Assembly: GCF_040412425.1 (NCBI RefSeq)
Contig: NC_089755.1
Span: forward strand, 49,404,298 to 49,468,297
DNA: 64,000 nt
DNA from: Macrobrachium rosenbergii
Taxonomy: Eukaryota; Arthropoda; Malacostraca; Decapoda; Palaemonidae
Reading direction: 5' to 3'
Numbering within the stretch: the stretch's first letter is position 1; each line of letters starts with the position of its first letter. The translations under genes and the position numbers were made by a program. Below are positions 36,003-49,734 of this stretch, piece after piece. Under the pieces are notes generated by a model that was given only the letters and a program-made list of their open reading frames with translations, did no database searches and was not told where the DNA came from.

Positions 36003-36341
36003 GACAAGGATACTATGCGCTTGTTAAAGGTCTCAATTAAGCTCATTTTTAAATAATAACTTGTTTATTTATCTAAGAAGGTAATTGCATTCTGGCTTGC
36101 TTTACTCCTGTCCTTCCTTTTCCAAACGAGACTTTCCATTCGGCGGTAACTTGCTTTGCAAGTTGAATGGCCTCTCTGGCCTGTTCCAGGAAGAATTCAA
36201 GCTCCTTAAGGAGTATATTAAGACGAATAATAATCCTTCGTGACAAGAGGGAGCTTGTAGAATGAACCCTAATATGGTTAATATGTTGCGTTTAATTCAT
36301 CAACATACTTGCATGAATTTATTTCTCTCTCACTCTCTTAA

Positions 36342-36765
<424 letters not shown>

Positions 36766-36770
36766 TTCAA

Positions 36771-37197
36771 GGGGGTCACCCAAGTAATAGTAATGTATGA
36801 GTTCTACAGTTTTCTATGTTCACATTTTTTACACTTGCTTATACTCCCAATTACTCATTTTCCGTAAACGTGGCAGGAAACGGATTCAGTTGGAGATGAA
36901 TATTTAGAAATGATAGTTCATGCTGAATTACTTGAAATTAACCCTTGCGGAATATATGTGTTTACAACACACACACACACACATATATATACATATATAT
37001 ATATATTTTTTTTTTAATCGAAAGAGTTAATTTCAAGTAATTCAGCATGAATTACCATTTCCTAAATATTCATCTTCAACTGAATTCGTTTCCTTCCACG
37101 TTTACAGAAAATGAATTACCGGGAGACTAAGCGAGTGTAAAAAAATGTCAAAAAACGCAGACTGTAGAAGTCATACATTATTACCTGGGTGATCCCC
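36771..37197. mobile_element. Large fold-back element, ~173-bp inverted arms
   Basis: The left arm (36771-36943, starting GGGGGTCACCCAAGTAATAG) and the right arm (37024-37197, ending TTACCTGGGTGATCCCC) are inverted copies along nearly their full length, with scattered mismatches and small gaps. The ~80-base centre holds (CA)n, (TA)n and a T-run. No open frame lies inside, and I see no clear target-site duplication. A transcript would fold into a long hairpin. It could be a MITE or a local inverted duplication. Confidence 0.75.
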
Positions 37198-37198
37198 A

Positions 37199-38720
37199 TA
37201 GCTACCTCATTTTGTCATTCAAAACGTTACGTTATAATGCACCAAGCTAATAATTTACATTTCCATACTGGATAAACTAATGTTCACCACACAACCAGCT
37301 TCATAACCAGATGCTCTTACAGCCTTGCTTTTCTGATTATTTTCTAATTCCAGCTTTCCCCTCTGACACGAATTATTCCAAACTAATTCACTTGTGAGTC
37401 TACTTCTCACAATCTGCTCTAAGAAGTGTATCCCCAACAAACATCATCGTTTCCTTCGTCCAATAACATCCGGCGTTTCCTTCTGCCAATAACATCCGTA
37501 TCTCTTATCCAAATTCAAACTTACACCGTTTGATCTTCCCCTAATTTCTCTCAACACTCAATCCAAGACGATAAACAACCATTATGGACATAACAACTTT
37601 ATCTGAGGCCTCCTTCCATACTCAACTAACCTCTCTGATTTGTACACAATGACATGCGCTCCACCTCCATGATAGAATAGAAGAGAATATAGAATTTAGG
37701 CCAAAGGCCAAGCGCTGGGACCTATGAGATCATTCAGCGCTGAAACGGAAATTGACAGTGAAAAGGTCTGAGAGGTGTAACAGGAGGAAAGCCTCGCAGT
37801 TGCACTATGAATCAATTGTTAGGAGAGGGTGGATAGCAAGATGGAAGAAAGAGAATATGAAAGGAGGTACAGTAAAAGGAATGAAAGGGGTTGCAGCTGG
37901 TCCCGAAGGAACGTTGCAAAGAACCTTTAGTAATGCCTACAGTGTACCACATAAGGTGCACTGACGGCACTAACCCCTTAAGGGTTCCACTTCCATCATG
38001 GATGCTTCCAAATGCTCTCAGCAGAATAGAGTAAAATTTCCAATGGCTAATTTCGGCATGCAGCGAAGTAAAATCCGCCTTGTGCTTTTTCAGGAAATAT
38101 AAAGAGCGTTTATAACTGGCAAAACTCTTAATTAAACTTATCTCTTAAATGTTTTTCTAACACGAACTTCGTTCCATAAATCACTCCGCATATATTATGC
38201 AACATTATATTTCACGATGCTTACTCTCTGCTCAATGATTTTTCCTTTACAAAAAAGCATTTCTAATCTACTGATGTACACATAACTAAAGTTTCTTCTG
38301 ACGAAATATGAGTTATCTTTATCTTACTTGCACTCTTGAGCTTCCGGGATACGAAATCACCCCCTTTCCAGTACTTTTCCACGCCATCTGTTCAGCAATT
38401 TCTAAGTCTTCCCCATCTCCTTCCTACTAATACTTCCGAATTATAAATATCTCACCATCCCACCGACTTCCATTCTTTCTACATGACCGAACCGTCGCAA
38501 AATACTGACACGCCCTTTCACGTGTCCTAACCATTTTTGTAACTTTTTATGCTAATCTCTATATATCTAACACTTTCCGTTCTTCTTACATCACTTATAA
38601 TACACAAACAAATGATCTTAATAGCTCCAACCTTCCTTCTTTCATTTACATCAAACTTCCAGTCTTCAGTTTCATAATACTTTGCTCAAAAAAGTTTTCA
38701 TACATTCCAGACTTGGCTTC
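37199..38720 (-). pseudogene. Decayed LINE, C-terminal reverse-transcriptase remnant with nested SINE-A
   Basis: The minus strand at about 38472-38500 encodes RRFGHVERME, the signature near the C terminus of this LINE reverse-transcriptase type, followed by frame-broken sequence to ~38340. Upstream text (KWLGHVKGR near 38520) looks like a second attempt at the same motif. Sequence between 37199 and 37660 has a similar C/T-rich plus-strand composition and a minus frame (37440-37255), but its link to the LINE is weak. SINE-A copy 6 interrupts the region. Confidence 0.5.
37674..37985 (-). mobile_element. SINE-A copy 6, flanked by a 14-bp imperfect duplication, nested in LINE remnant
   Basis: The copy is bounded by TCCACCTCCATGAT (37660-37673) and TCCACTTCCATCAT (37986-37999), two mismatches in 14. 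Sequence resembling a decayed LINE lies on both sides, so the SINE entered after the LINE. The right end has the family mini-hairpin CCCCTTAAGGG. Confidence 0.75.
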
Positions 38721-38849
38721 CTTTGACACTCCAGTTCTCTTTGAATCCTGGCCAGTGCAGGAACACTTTATCAGTTATAATTTCCTTCGGGCGTAAGATA
38801 TTCTCAAGGTGTAGTGAATTTGATATTAAACGATTTTTGTACGTATGTC

Positions 38850-38851
<2 letters not shown>

Positions 38852-38911
<60 letters not shown>
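38852..38911. repeat. (TA)n microsatellite
   Basis: About 30 TA units. Confidence 0.95.
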
Positions 38912-38918
<7 letters not shown>

Positions 38919-39200
38919 CATGCAAAAGAAATATATTTAAATATACCCACATCTTAAACGTGGTAAGATTTAAAAACCCGTTCTGCACTCATGCTGTTAC
39001 TAAAAAATACCTCGAATTATAAAAATATATATATATATATAATATATATTATATATTATATATATTATATATAATATATATACACACACATGCAAAAGAA
39101 ATATATTTAAATATACCCGCATCTTAAACGTGGTAAGATTTAAAGACAAAAAAAAAAATCCAGTTCTACAATCACGCTATTATTGGAAAAAATACACTCG

Positions 39201-39285
<85 letters not shown>
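38912..39285. repeat. 170-bp duplication embedded in (TA)n tracts
   Basis: ATGCAAAAGAAATATATTTA and CATCTTAAACGTGGTAAG occur at ~38919 and ~39089. Each copy is followed by CTCGAATTATA and a (TA)n array, the second at 39205-39285. Confidence 0.8.
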
Positions 39286-39290
<5 letters not shown>

Positions 39291-39740
39291 CTGAGATTAG
39301 ACTAATCCTACACACCTAAACTACGATAATCTTGACAACAAGAAAACATACTTAATTCGCCAACTCGGCAAAAGCTGTGATGATTAATTGTCACGCTTAT
39401 GTATCGCACGCTTATCTGTCCCTGACGGAATGAATCATACAATCTACAAAATGGATCTTGTCTGTAATGCTCCTTCGGGGACCTGCCCTCTGTCGCAATG
39501 CCTGTCAGGGGGATTGCGGAACATTCGTCAGATTGACCTTTAATGGCGACTGGGGGATGAATCTTTCCATTTGACGTTCTGCCATCGTTGTTTATTTACA
39601 GCTCCTTCGATGCTTCGTTTGAGTGATTGTTCAGAAGATCAATATGTTAAAAACAAAACAAACAATTCTTCATTTGTTCTTTTGATCAGTTTTGCGTGAT
39701 TTTATCTCGTTGAAGTTTTATTTAAAATTTTTTTGCAAAA

Positions 39741-39741
<1 letters not shown>

Positions 39742-39798
<57 letters not shown>

Positions 39799-39879
39799 TA
39801 TAATAATAATACCACATGCTACAGTATCTAATGAATTCATGCCATTCTTCTGATGACAAGAGAAAACCATTTCTATATT

Positions 39880-39951
<72 letters not shown>

Positions 39952-40013
39952 GCTACAGTATCTAATGAATTCAGGCCATTCTTCTGATAAAACGAGAAAA
40001 CCATTTCCATATC

Positions 40014-40086
<73 letters not shown>

Positions 40087-40153
40087 CACATGCTACAGTA
40101 TCTAATGAATTCAGGCCATTCTTCTGATGACAAGAGAAAACCATTTCTATATT

Positions 40154-40213
<60 letters not shown>

Positions 40214-40275
40214 GCTACAGTATCTAATGAATTCAGGCCATTCTTCTGATAAAACGAGAAAACCATTTCCATATC

Positions 40276-40357
<82 letters not shown>

Positions 40358-40423
40358 ACATGCTACAGTATCTAATGAATTCAGGCCATTCTTCTGATGA
40401 CAAGAGAAAACCATTTCTATATT

Positions 40424-40489
<66 letters not shown>

Positions 40490-40568
40490 GCTACAGTATC
40501 TAATGAATTCAGGCCATTCTTCTGATAAAACGAGAAAACCATTTCCATATCTTAATAATAATAATAAT

Positions 40569-40627
<59 letters not shown>

Positions 40628-40694
40628 CACATGCTACAGTATCTAATGAATTCAGGCCATTCTTCTGATGACAAGAGAAAACCATTTCTATATT

Positions 40695-40752
<58 letters not shown>

Positions 40753-40819
40753 CACATGCTACAGTATCTAATGAATTCAGGCCATTCTTCTGATGACAAG
40801 AGAAAACCATTTCTATATT

Positions 40820-40877
<58 letters not shown>

Positions 40878-40949
40878 CACATGCTACAGTATCTAATGAA
40901 TTCAGGCCATTCTTCTGATAACACGTGAAAACCATTTCCATATTTTAAT
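39742..40949. repeat. Higher-order (AAT)n array with alternating ~75-bp units
   Basis: Nine ~70-75-base segments carrying TGCTACAGTATCTAATGAAT and CCATTCTTCTGAT are separated by (AAT)n blocks of roughly 45-80 bases. Type A has GATGACAAGAGAAAACC and TTCTATATTTT. Type B has GATAAAACGAGAAAACC and TTCCATATCTT. The order is A-B-A-B-A-B-A-A-A', where A' has ATAACACGTG. This is a higher-order repeat; all open frames across it are homopolymer artefacts. Confidence 0.9.
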
Positions 40950-41129
40950 CACGACTTCTTGGGTTTCCTTGTGGTCGTGACTTTATTCTCATCATAAAAA
41001 TGTTAGCTCACCCGGGAAAGTTTCATATCTGCTATCTTATCACTGGCAATAAAAAAATCACTCAGGTTCGATATTCAGATATTTCACCAACAGAGTGCAT
41101 TGGCTGGCTTAACCAAGAAATTATTTGCC

Positions 41130-42395
<1,266 letters not shown>

Positions 42396-42471
42396 CTTTC
42401 AACTGAACACCATATTCTTTAGAGGCTTGAATTTCAAGTTAATGACCCATGTTGGCTGAATAGGGTTTTAC

Positions 42472-42540
<69 letters not shown>
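42396..42540 (+). mobile_element. SINE-C 3' part followed by (ATT)n
   Basis: The core AACACCATATTCTTTAGAGG through GGCTGAATAGGG matches SINE-C. It is followed by (ATT)n at 42472-42539, the opposite-strand phase of the (AAT)n tail at 10.77 kb. Confidence 0.6.
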
Positions 42541-42542
<2 letters not shown>

Positions 42543-42929
42543 AGTTTAACAAGACCACTGCTAGGAATCGCCCGGGAATTTGATCTTAAAGGATTATTAT
42601 AAACGTAACAAAGTAAAGTTAAGGAAGTTAGACAGCCAGACAGAAAGAGAACGATGGAAATAGATGAGAATTAAAACGTGGAAAGTAATGAAGCCACGTG
42701 TTCCGCACAAGGCACACTGTAAGCAGTGACCCTCCCCAACCTGAAAGTGAACAATATATGAAATAAGCGCACACCAAGAGAGAGCAATTTTATCATAAAG
42801 TGAACAAGGTTAAACAGTGATATGTTTTAGATAACTTTTTAAAGAGATAATGACAGTGACGTAGAGCCAGATATAATCTGTTTACAACTGAGAATTTTAA
42901 AAAATGACAGTTAGTGAAAGTGTTATTCG

Positions 42930-43708
42930 CTCACTGGTTTTCTAATTGAGGAAAAATATTACCTTGAAATATATACTTGGTTTTCTAATGAAGGAAAAAT
43001 ATTGCCTTGAAATATATATTTGGTTTTCTAATAAAGGAAAAATATTTGCTTGAAATATATACTTGGTTTTCTAATAAATGAAAATGATTACCTTGAAATA
43101 TATACTTTGTTTTCTAGTAAAGGAAAAATATTGCCTTGATATGTATACTTGGTTTTCTAATTTAGGAAAAACATTACCTTGAAGATATACTTGGTTTTCT
43201 AATAAAGAAAAAATATTACCTTGAAATATATACTTGATTCTCTAATTAAGGAAAAATATTACCTTGTAATATATAGTTGGTTTTCTAATAGAGGAAAAAT
43301 ATTACCTTGAAATATATACTTAGTTTTCTAATAAAGGAAAAATATTACCTTGAAATATATACTTGGTTTTCCAATAGAGGAAAAATATTACCTTGAAATA
43401 ATACTTGGTTTTCTAATTAAAGAAAAATATTACCTTGAAGTATATACTCGGTTTTCTAATAAAGGAAAAGTATTACCTTGAAATATATACTTGGTTTCCT
43501 AATAAGGGAAGAATATTACCTTGCAATATATACTAGGTTTTCTAATAAAGGAAAAATATTACCTTGAAATATATACTTGATTTTCTAATAAGAGAAAAAT
43601 ATTAACTTGAAATATATACTTGGTTTTCTAATAAAGGAAAAAACATTAACTTGAAATATATACTTGGTTTCTAAGAAAGGAAAAATATTGCCTTGGAATA
43701 TCCACTAT
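42930..43708. repeat. 43-bp AT-rich satellite, about 18 units
   Basis: Units contain TTGGTTTTCTAATAAAGG and AAAAATATTACCTTGAAATA plus TATAC. Divergence between neighbours is mostly point changes, with edge units most diverged. Confidence 0.88.
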
Positions 43709-44054
43709 GATACAAGAAGGTTGACAAGAACAGTCGACGATGTAATTCAAACTTACGATTACATCTAGAGAAAAGAAAGTGGTCAGTTGACTTTCTGCTC
43801 TTCGTTTGTTTATTAGCAGCTGCACCACCTATCTCTCTCCCTCTACCCACTTTCATCTCAACTAATATCTTATTTTTTTATTCTTCAAAATAGCGATTAG
43901 GAGATAAGTGTAAACAGTTCAAGGTCGGGTTATCCAGACATGACTGTAGAAGCTGTGGCATATTTAATGTTACGTCATTTTTATTGTTCTGAGATCTAGT
44001 GTACAGTGCTCGACAGAGACAAAGATTTGATTTTCAATTTCTGCAGTCGCTTTC

Positions 44055-44165
<111 letters not shown>

Positions 44166-44410
44166 GCGTCACAAAAACTGATGTCTTTCCAACTATGTCA
44201 AGACATTTTAGCAAAGAGTTAAAACAACTGTCTTCCGGCTGATGTGAAGGTTATATTATCTGGATAAATTATAGCATTAGGGAAAATCTGTTCTTAATCT
44301 TATCTCTGATATTTACACTAAGATTTCACATGAAATCAGTTGGCATTTGCGTAATTCCGTCGGCTAACGAGATAACTGAGCCATGCTAAAAATGGACTTA
44401 TACCGTAGGC

Positions 44411-44476
<66 letters not shown>

Positions 44477-44554
44477 TAGAAAATCCTTCGAAACAATATT
44501 GCTGATAGTATGCGACTCTATCAATATTATCCAAACAACAACAACAACAACAAC

Positions 44555-44613
<59 letters not shown>
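44411..44613. repeat. (AAT)n and (CAA)n(AAT)n microsatellites
   Basis: (AAT)n at 44411-44477 and (CAA)n(AAT)n at 44534-44613. Both are in the same orientation, with 57 unique bases between. Confidence 0.93.
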
Positions 44614-44614
<1 letters not shown>

Positions 44615-45179
44615 TGTGGGAGAAATGGAAATAACGTGACACAGGTGCAGTACTCTCAAAACAGCTCAGAATTTGGAAGCAATCCATTCAGTGGATTTTG
44701 TTTGACGAAAAAGTTAAGTTCTTCCTTTTTTTTTTAATTAATGGGTGTTTATTAAGTTTAAGTCGGGACAAAATAGAACCAGTTGCCTGATAAGTTTAGC
44801 AAACATAATCAGACAGAAAGAAATTGAAGCACAGCAGAATAGAACAGAGTGGGTCATCCCCACAAGGTGTTCTCTTGTCAATAAACTCAGTCTTCTAAGA
44901 CGGAATTCAGCTAAACTAAAGTAGGGTCCCTCATCTTATGTGTTGGTTACCTCAGGTAGTCCACAAACTGACTTTAAATAGAATAAATAGACTGCTGGCT
45001 TCCTGGGTCTCATTGTAACCCACTGATTCTCACACTACACTGTTTGCATAATGCAAATTCACTTCAACAGAGGCAACTGCCAACTACCTGGACAAGAGAC
45101 TACAAGAGTGACACAAGCCACAATTATTGATATCTGTGAGCAGAATATAGAGCAGATCTTTAAACTGTCCCCATAAAAA
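44614..45179. other. Unique sequence, no gene recognised
   Basis: No exon or repeat family identified. Confidence 0.5.
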
Positions 45180-45790
45180 GATTAAAAAGGAAAGTCAAGC
45201 GATCTTAGGAAGAGGAAAACAACCTTCCTCCTTTATGCAGGATAACAGGTGAGCCAATTCATACCTAAAGATATCAAGGGAACATTTCTATTTCTCTCTT
45301 ATTCCAAGCCCTGAACATAGGAAAGAGGTGCGCCCAGTTCCAAATGACTGATCTCAGGAAATACAAGATAGCTTCTCTTCCTTATGCCAGGCCAAGACCG
45401 GATAACAGGGAACAGTAGAGTCTCTCTATTTCTCTCTTTTATTCCAGGCCCTGAACAGAGGAAAAAGGTGGGCCAGTTCTTAAGCGAAGTAGAAGATAGC
45501 CTCCCTCACTTATGCTGGCCCAAGACCGATAAGAGAGGTGGTTTGAATTATAATACCTGACCTCAGGAAGCAGAACACAGCCTCCCTCCCTTAACCAGGC
45601 CAAGACCGGATAACAGAGGCGCATCAGTTCATAACGGCTTATCTACGGAAGCAAAATACAGCAGCATCTTTCTCTTATACCGGATAAAAGATGTGAGCCA
45701 ATTCACTGCTACTGATCTCAAGAAGCAGAAGACAGCATCTCTCCCTCTTGTCGCCCCATTGGATCAAAGGGAAGGGCTGAGTAAAAGCTG
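45180..45790. repeat. Decayed ~80-bp tandem array
   Basis: Recurring landmarks are GGCCAAGACCGGATAACAG, GAGCCAGTTCATAA, CTGATCTCAGGAAGCAGAAG and ACAGCCTCCCTCCCTTAT. They occur about seven times at ~80-base spacing, with insertions and drift. Confidence 0.7.
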
Positions 45791-46122
45791 AACAACCCTG
45801 TCTTGTGAGCAAAAAAGATTATGGAAACTTGAAGCTGACCTTAATATTTCAGTGTTGGCAGTGGATCACAGTGAGGTCAGAGATGATAGTAGTCAGAAAG
45901 GAAGAAGTAGAAACGCACAGGGGAGAGTCAGAACGAGCAGTGTTGGATAATCAAAGTCAGAATAAAAATAATTCAGGGAGCAACGTTAACCTTTCTTTAG
46001 ATAAAAAAAAATAGACATCCGGGAAACACTTAGCATCCTTACGTAGCTCGAAAACTTTTTATCTTATGTCCTAAAGCAAGTGACATATTTTACTGAAAAG
46101 AAGCATGTTTTATTTGAAAGCA

Positions 46123-46434
46123 CCCCTGTAAGGGGGGCAATGCCGTCAGTGCACCACACGTGGTGCGCTGTAGGCATTGCTTAAGTTCTTTGAAGCGTCC
46201 CTTCGGCCCCTAGCTGCAACCTCTTTCATTCTTTTTACTGTAGCTCCTTTCACATTCTCCTTCTTCCATCTGGCTTTCCACCTTCTCTAACAGCTGTTTC
46301 ACATTGCAACTGCGAGGTTTTCCTACTGTTACACCTTTCAAACCTTTTACTGTCAATTTCCCTTTCATCGCTGAATAACCCCAAAGGTCCCAGTGCTTGG
46401 CCTTTGGCCTAAATTCTATATGTATATATATTCC
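46123..46434 (+). mobile_element. SINE-A copy 7, opposite orientation, flanked by a 12-bp target-site duplication
   Basis: This is the only copy whose inferred sense strand is plus. It begins with the mini-hairpin CCCCTGTAAGGGG and the signature GCCGTCAGTGCACC, and ends GGCCTAAATTCTATATG plus a TA-rich tail. It is bounded by TATTTGAAAGCA at 46111-46122 and 46435-46446. Confidence 0.82.
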
Positions 46435-46539
46435 TATTTGAAAGCAGGTTTTCCAACAAATAAAACTAAGTCTTAAAATACCAGGTGCATGATTTCTTTT
46501 TTTCCTAAAACGATTCTGTAAGGGGTATGGGACCTGTCC

Positions 46540-46612
46540 CGGTAACAAAACCTGTTCAGGGAACAAACCTGTTTAGGGTAAGAAACCTGATCGGAGTACA
46601 GTACCTGCAAAG
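46540..46612. repeat. Short ~20-bp tandem repeat
   Basis: Three to four imperfect units of AAACCTGTTCAGGGAAC precede a (GA)n tract. Confidence 0.55.
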
Positions 46613-46650
46613 GGTTGGGGTACTTTTTCATTACCAGTCATTACTGATTG

Positions 46651-46653
<3 letters not shown>

Positions 46654-46710
<57 letters not shown>

Positions 46711-46816
46711 TATTATATGACAAAAAGGGCTTGCTTTATCTTTGCCTTTCATTCTCTCTCTCTCTCTTTATTTCTTTTGTTCTGTATCTTTCATTATTAG
46801 TCTTGCATTCTTCTTG

Positions 46817-46871
<55 letters not shown>

Positions 46872-46943
46872 CCTTTATTTTGTATCTTTCAGTCTTGCAT
46901 TCTTGCATTATCCAACAGACTTGAGTGACAGTAAGACGAGCGG

Positions 46944-47006
<63 letters not shown>
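46654..47006. repeat. (GA)n–(CT)n–(GA)n cluster
   Basis: (GA)n at 46654-46708, (CT)n at 46820-46867, and (GA)n at 46949-47006. ATTATATGACAAAA follows both GA tracts and ATTTCTTT/ATTTCCTTT with GTATCTTTCA flank the CT tracts, so a unit has been duplicated. Confidence 0.9.
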
Positions 47007-47008
<2 letters not shown>

Positions 47009-47299
47009 ATTATATGACAAAACGTTACAAGCACCGATTTATTGCATACAGTCCTACTTAAATTGCTGGATACAACACAAGTCATCACACAATAAATTTT
47101 GCCTTCGCTTCAGCCCACTTGGTTTATTCCTTTCACTTTTCACCCATTATTCTCGTAGTTTCTTCTCGATTATCTGTTTCACTAAATTTACTCTAACTTG
47201 CTCTAGTTTCTACGTCTCGTTTAAGAACAAGTCCTTGGGACGTACCCTAGGAGACACAAGAATCATGACGGAGCGGTCTTATTAAGACAATAATAATAA

Positions 47300-48012
47300 T
47301 AACCATAATCAAACTTGCCTTTGAATTCATTTCGTCTTCTCTCAGTCATTTCCTGGAAGACTGTTGTCCGGTCAGTCCTTTGTCAACGCAGCAAAAGACA
47401 TTCTCTCTCAAAATATTACGCAAACGATTCATTTCAACAACTTCGACCTTGTACTTTCAAATATGTGCGCCATTTTCACTTCATTACCTTACAGGAGGGG
47501 TGGCTCAGAAATCCTTTTACACATTCCAACTTTAGTTTCTATGGCCGCTCCTCTTCCCTTACTTCGATTCCGTGAATCGTCTTATCTCTCACCCATTCAA
47601 CTGTTTCATTTACTCCCTACCATATATGCATGTCACACACTCTCTGTCTTAACCCATCTATTCAAACATTCATTTCATTTCACCATACTCATACTCTTCA
47701 TACTATTTACTTTTTATTATATTCTCTTAAATCACTTTCAGAATCTTCTACCATTACCTGCAGCTTCTCGTCGCCATTACCAGCTAACAATTTAATGATC
47801 TGCAAATATCAACCACTCCACTCACGACCTTTCTCTCGTTCCATACCTTGGCTCCTACATCCTCTTTCCTTTCTCTGACTTTTCTCATTACTCCAGCCAG
47901 ACAAATAGCCCAAAGGCGTGGTCAAGGGACGCATCTCTGGCTTAGACCCACTTTTGAGCCAAACCAGTCACTCTCCTCCACAGACTCCCAGTCATATTTT
48001 CATACGCGACAT
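47300..48012 (-). pseudogene. Decayed LINE reverse transcriptase
   Basis: On the minus strand near 47,925-47,985 the translation reads WFGSKVGLSQRCVP, a damaged form of the RQGC motif. The segment GVMRKVRERKEDVGAKVWNE follows, then a remnant in the place of the FADD catalytic motif near 47,795. Downstream frames are shifted and interrupted. The fold-back element at 48025 abuts its upstream end. Confidence 0.55.
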
Positions 48013-48024
48013 TATCATTATCTC

Positions 48025-48239
48025 GGATCTTTTCCTAGATAGTGACCCCCAAGGGTTTTCGGGGGTCGTTATCTAGGACTAATATTTCCTGGGGTCATTA
48101 TCTTTATGATATTTACAGTCTTTTGTTTATGTTTTTACGGTCATCCCCAACCGGCTTGTATTAAACACGTTAGTGTTTAGTACAAGTTAGTGACCCCCAC
48201 AGGTTTAAAACCTGTGGGGATCACTATCTAGGAAAGATC
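48025..48239. mobile_element. Fold-back MITE with ~25-bp terminal inverted repeats and 9-bp target-site duplication
   Basis: The ends are GATCTTTTCCTAGATAGTGA on the left and the inverse of GATCTTTCCTAGATAGTGAT on the right. Both are flanked by CATTATCTC (48016-48024 and 48240-48248). Inside are nested hairpins: GTGACCCCCAAGGG/TCGGGGGTCGTTAT, CTTGTATTAAACAC/GTGTTTAGTACAAG, and the right terminus itself (CCCCACAGGTTT/AAACCTGTGGGG). A 9-bp duplication is typical of Mutator-like elements, but no transposase is present. Confidence 0.8.
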
Positions 48240-48282
48240 CATTATCTCTGTATAATAAAATGTGATGAATTATCATATAAAT

Positions 48283-48283
<1 letters not shown>

Positions 48284-48323
<40 letters not shown>
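48284..48323. repeat. (GT)n microsatellite
   Basis: About 19 GT units. Confidence 0.95.
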
Positions 48324-48327
<4 letters not shown>

Positions 48328-49341
48328 CAATAATAGTCTACGGCTAATAAACGCCACATTTAGACCTGTCCCCAACTGGCAGGGTGAGCTTATCAATATT
48401 GGTCCCTAAAAACGTACGCAGAATAGCTTCTATCCAAGCTTCGGTACTATGCTTAATGTCTCTGGGTTCGGGACTTTTCCATCTCAATCTTTACTTATGT
48501 TACCGTCATTTTGACGCAAAGGGGTACACTAGTTACATAAAATACGCGCGATCTCGCTCTGAGTTTCTTTCAAGACGATACAAAGATGACTCGTTCAAAG
48601 CCAGGAAATTTTAAATCTGACGCAGCCATAAACACTTTACCAGAGTCGGCAAAGTATAAGCCTGTATACCACGTCACGATTTATATCAAGTAAATAAGAC
48701 TTTAAATTAAACGATATCGGCTTACATTTATTATCGATTTACTTAATCTCTTATGAACAGATTTTCTTACCAAGAATTATCATTAATAAACAAATTAACT
48801 CGTATATACAGAGATCGACTAATTCGCACGTAGGTTTTGCATACGTGCGCATCACACGCGTGTTCACAAACGTATAAATACACACACATACACACCGTTT
48901 GTAAGCTATCTAAAAAAGTCAAAGAGGAAATACTCTAAATGCACCTTATCTTAAGCCTTCATTTAATTACTGACTACTGAATTCCACGGGATTACCAAAA
49001 ACAATGGACGGGTATACAGGACTTGAGCAGCGATCAGCAGAAGGCTGGAAAACGAGCCGGGATATTTACAGAAGAGGAAATTGGGGCATGTGAGTACGTT
49101 ACATAACATCAGTTATAGCAACACACATCAAAAACTTAATAAAAAGCTATTAACGCCTTCAGAGGAAGTTGTGATAACAATTACTTTACCTAAAAGTGAT
49201 TGCGGACATGCCTTGGTAATTTACATGGCACTGTCAGGCCAGCACAGGTCAAAATAAAAAGAATTGTAGGTTCCAGTTCCCCCTGTCAGCCTCTGCCACT
49301 TCTTGGCCATGACTGGTAATACCGAAGGTAATGTCACGATT

Positions 49342-49520
<179 letters not shown>

Positions 49521-49673
49521 TATATTGTGAGTATAGTATGCTCTTATACATTACTGTCGAATTAGCCTGCTTTTTTTTCAACTTTATTTTCTTGGAATAA
49601 AAATTCTACAAACAGGTATCTATGCAAATCCAAATTTATCTCATATAATTAAATTCACTAATTCTTCCATTTG

Positions 49674-49704
<31 letters not shown>

Positions 49705-49734
49705 AATAAATAAATAAATAAATAAATAAATAAA
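49674..49734. repeat. (AAAT)n microsatellite
   Basis: About 15 tetranucleotide units with one AAAT slip. A shorter run lies at 21772-21794. Confidence 0.93.

Noticed and set aside
39742..40949. CRISPR-like array of repeats and spacers
   Set aside because: The conserved units are ~75 bases and the spacers are (AAT)n, not unique sequence. This is a eukaryotic higher-order satellite.
44336..44737. Poly-Ile and poly-Tyr frames
   Set aside because: They are (AAT)n and (CAA)n translations.
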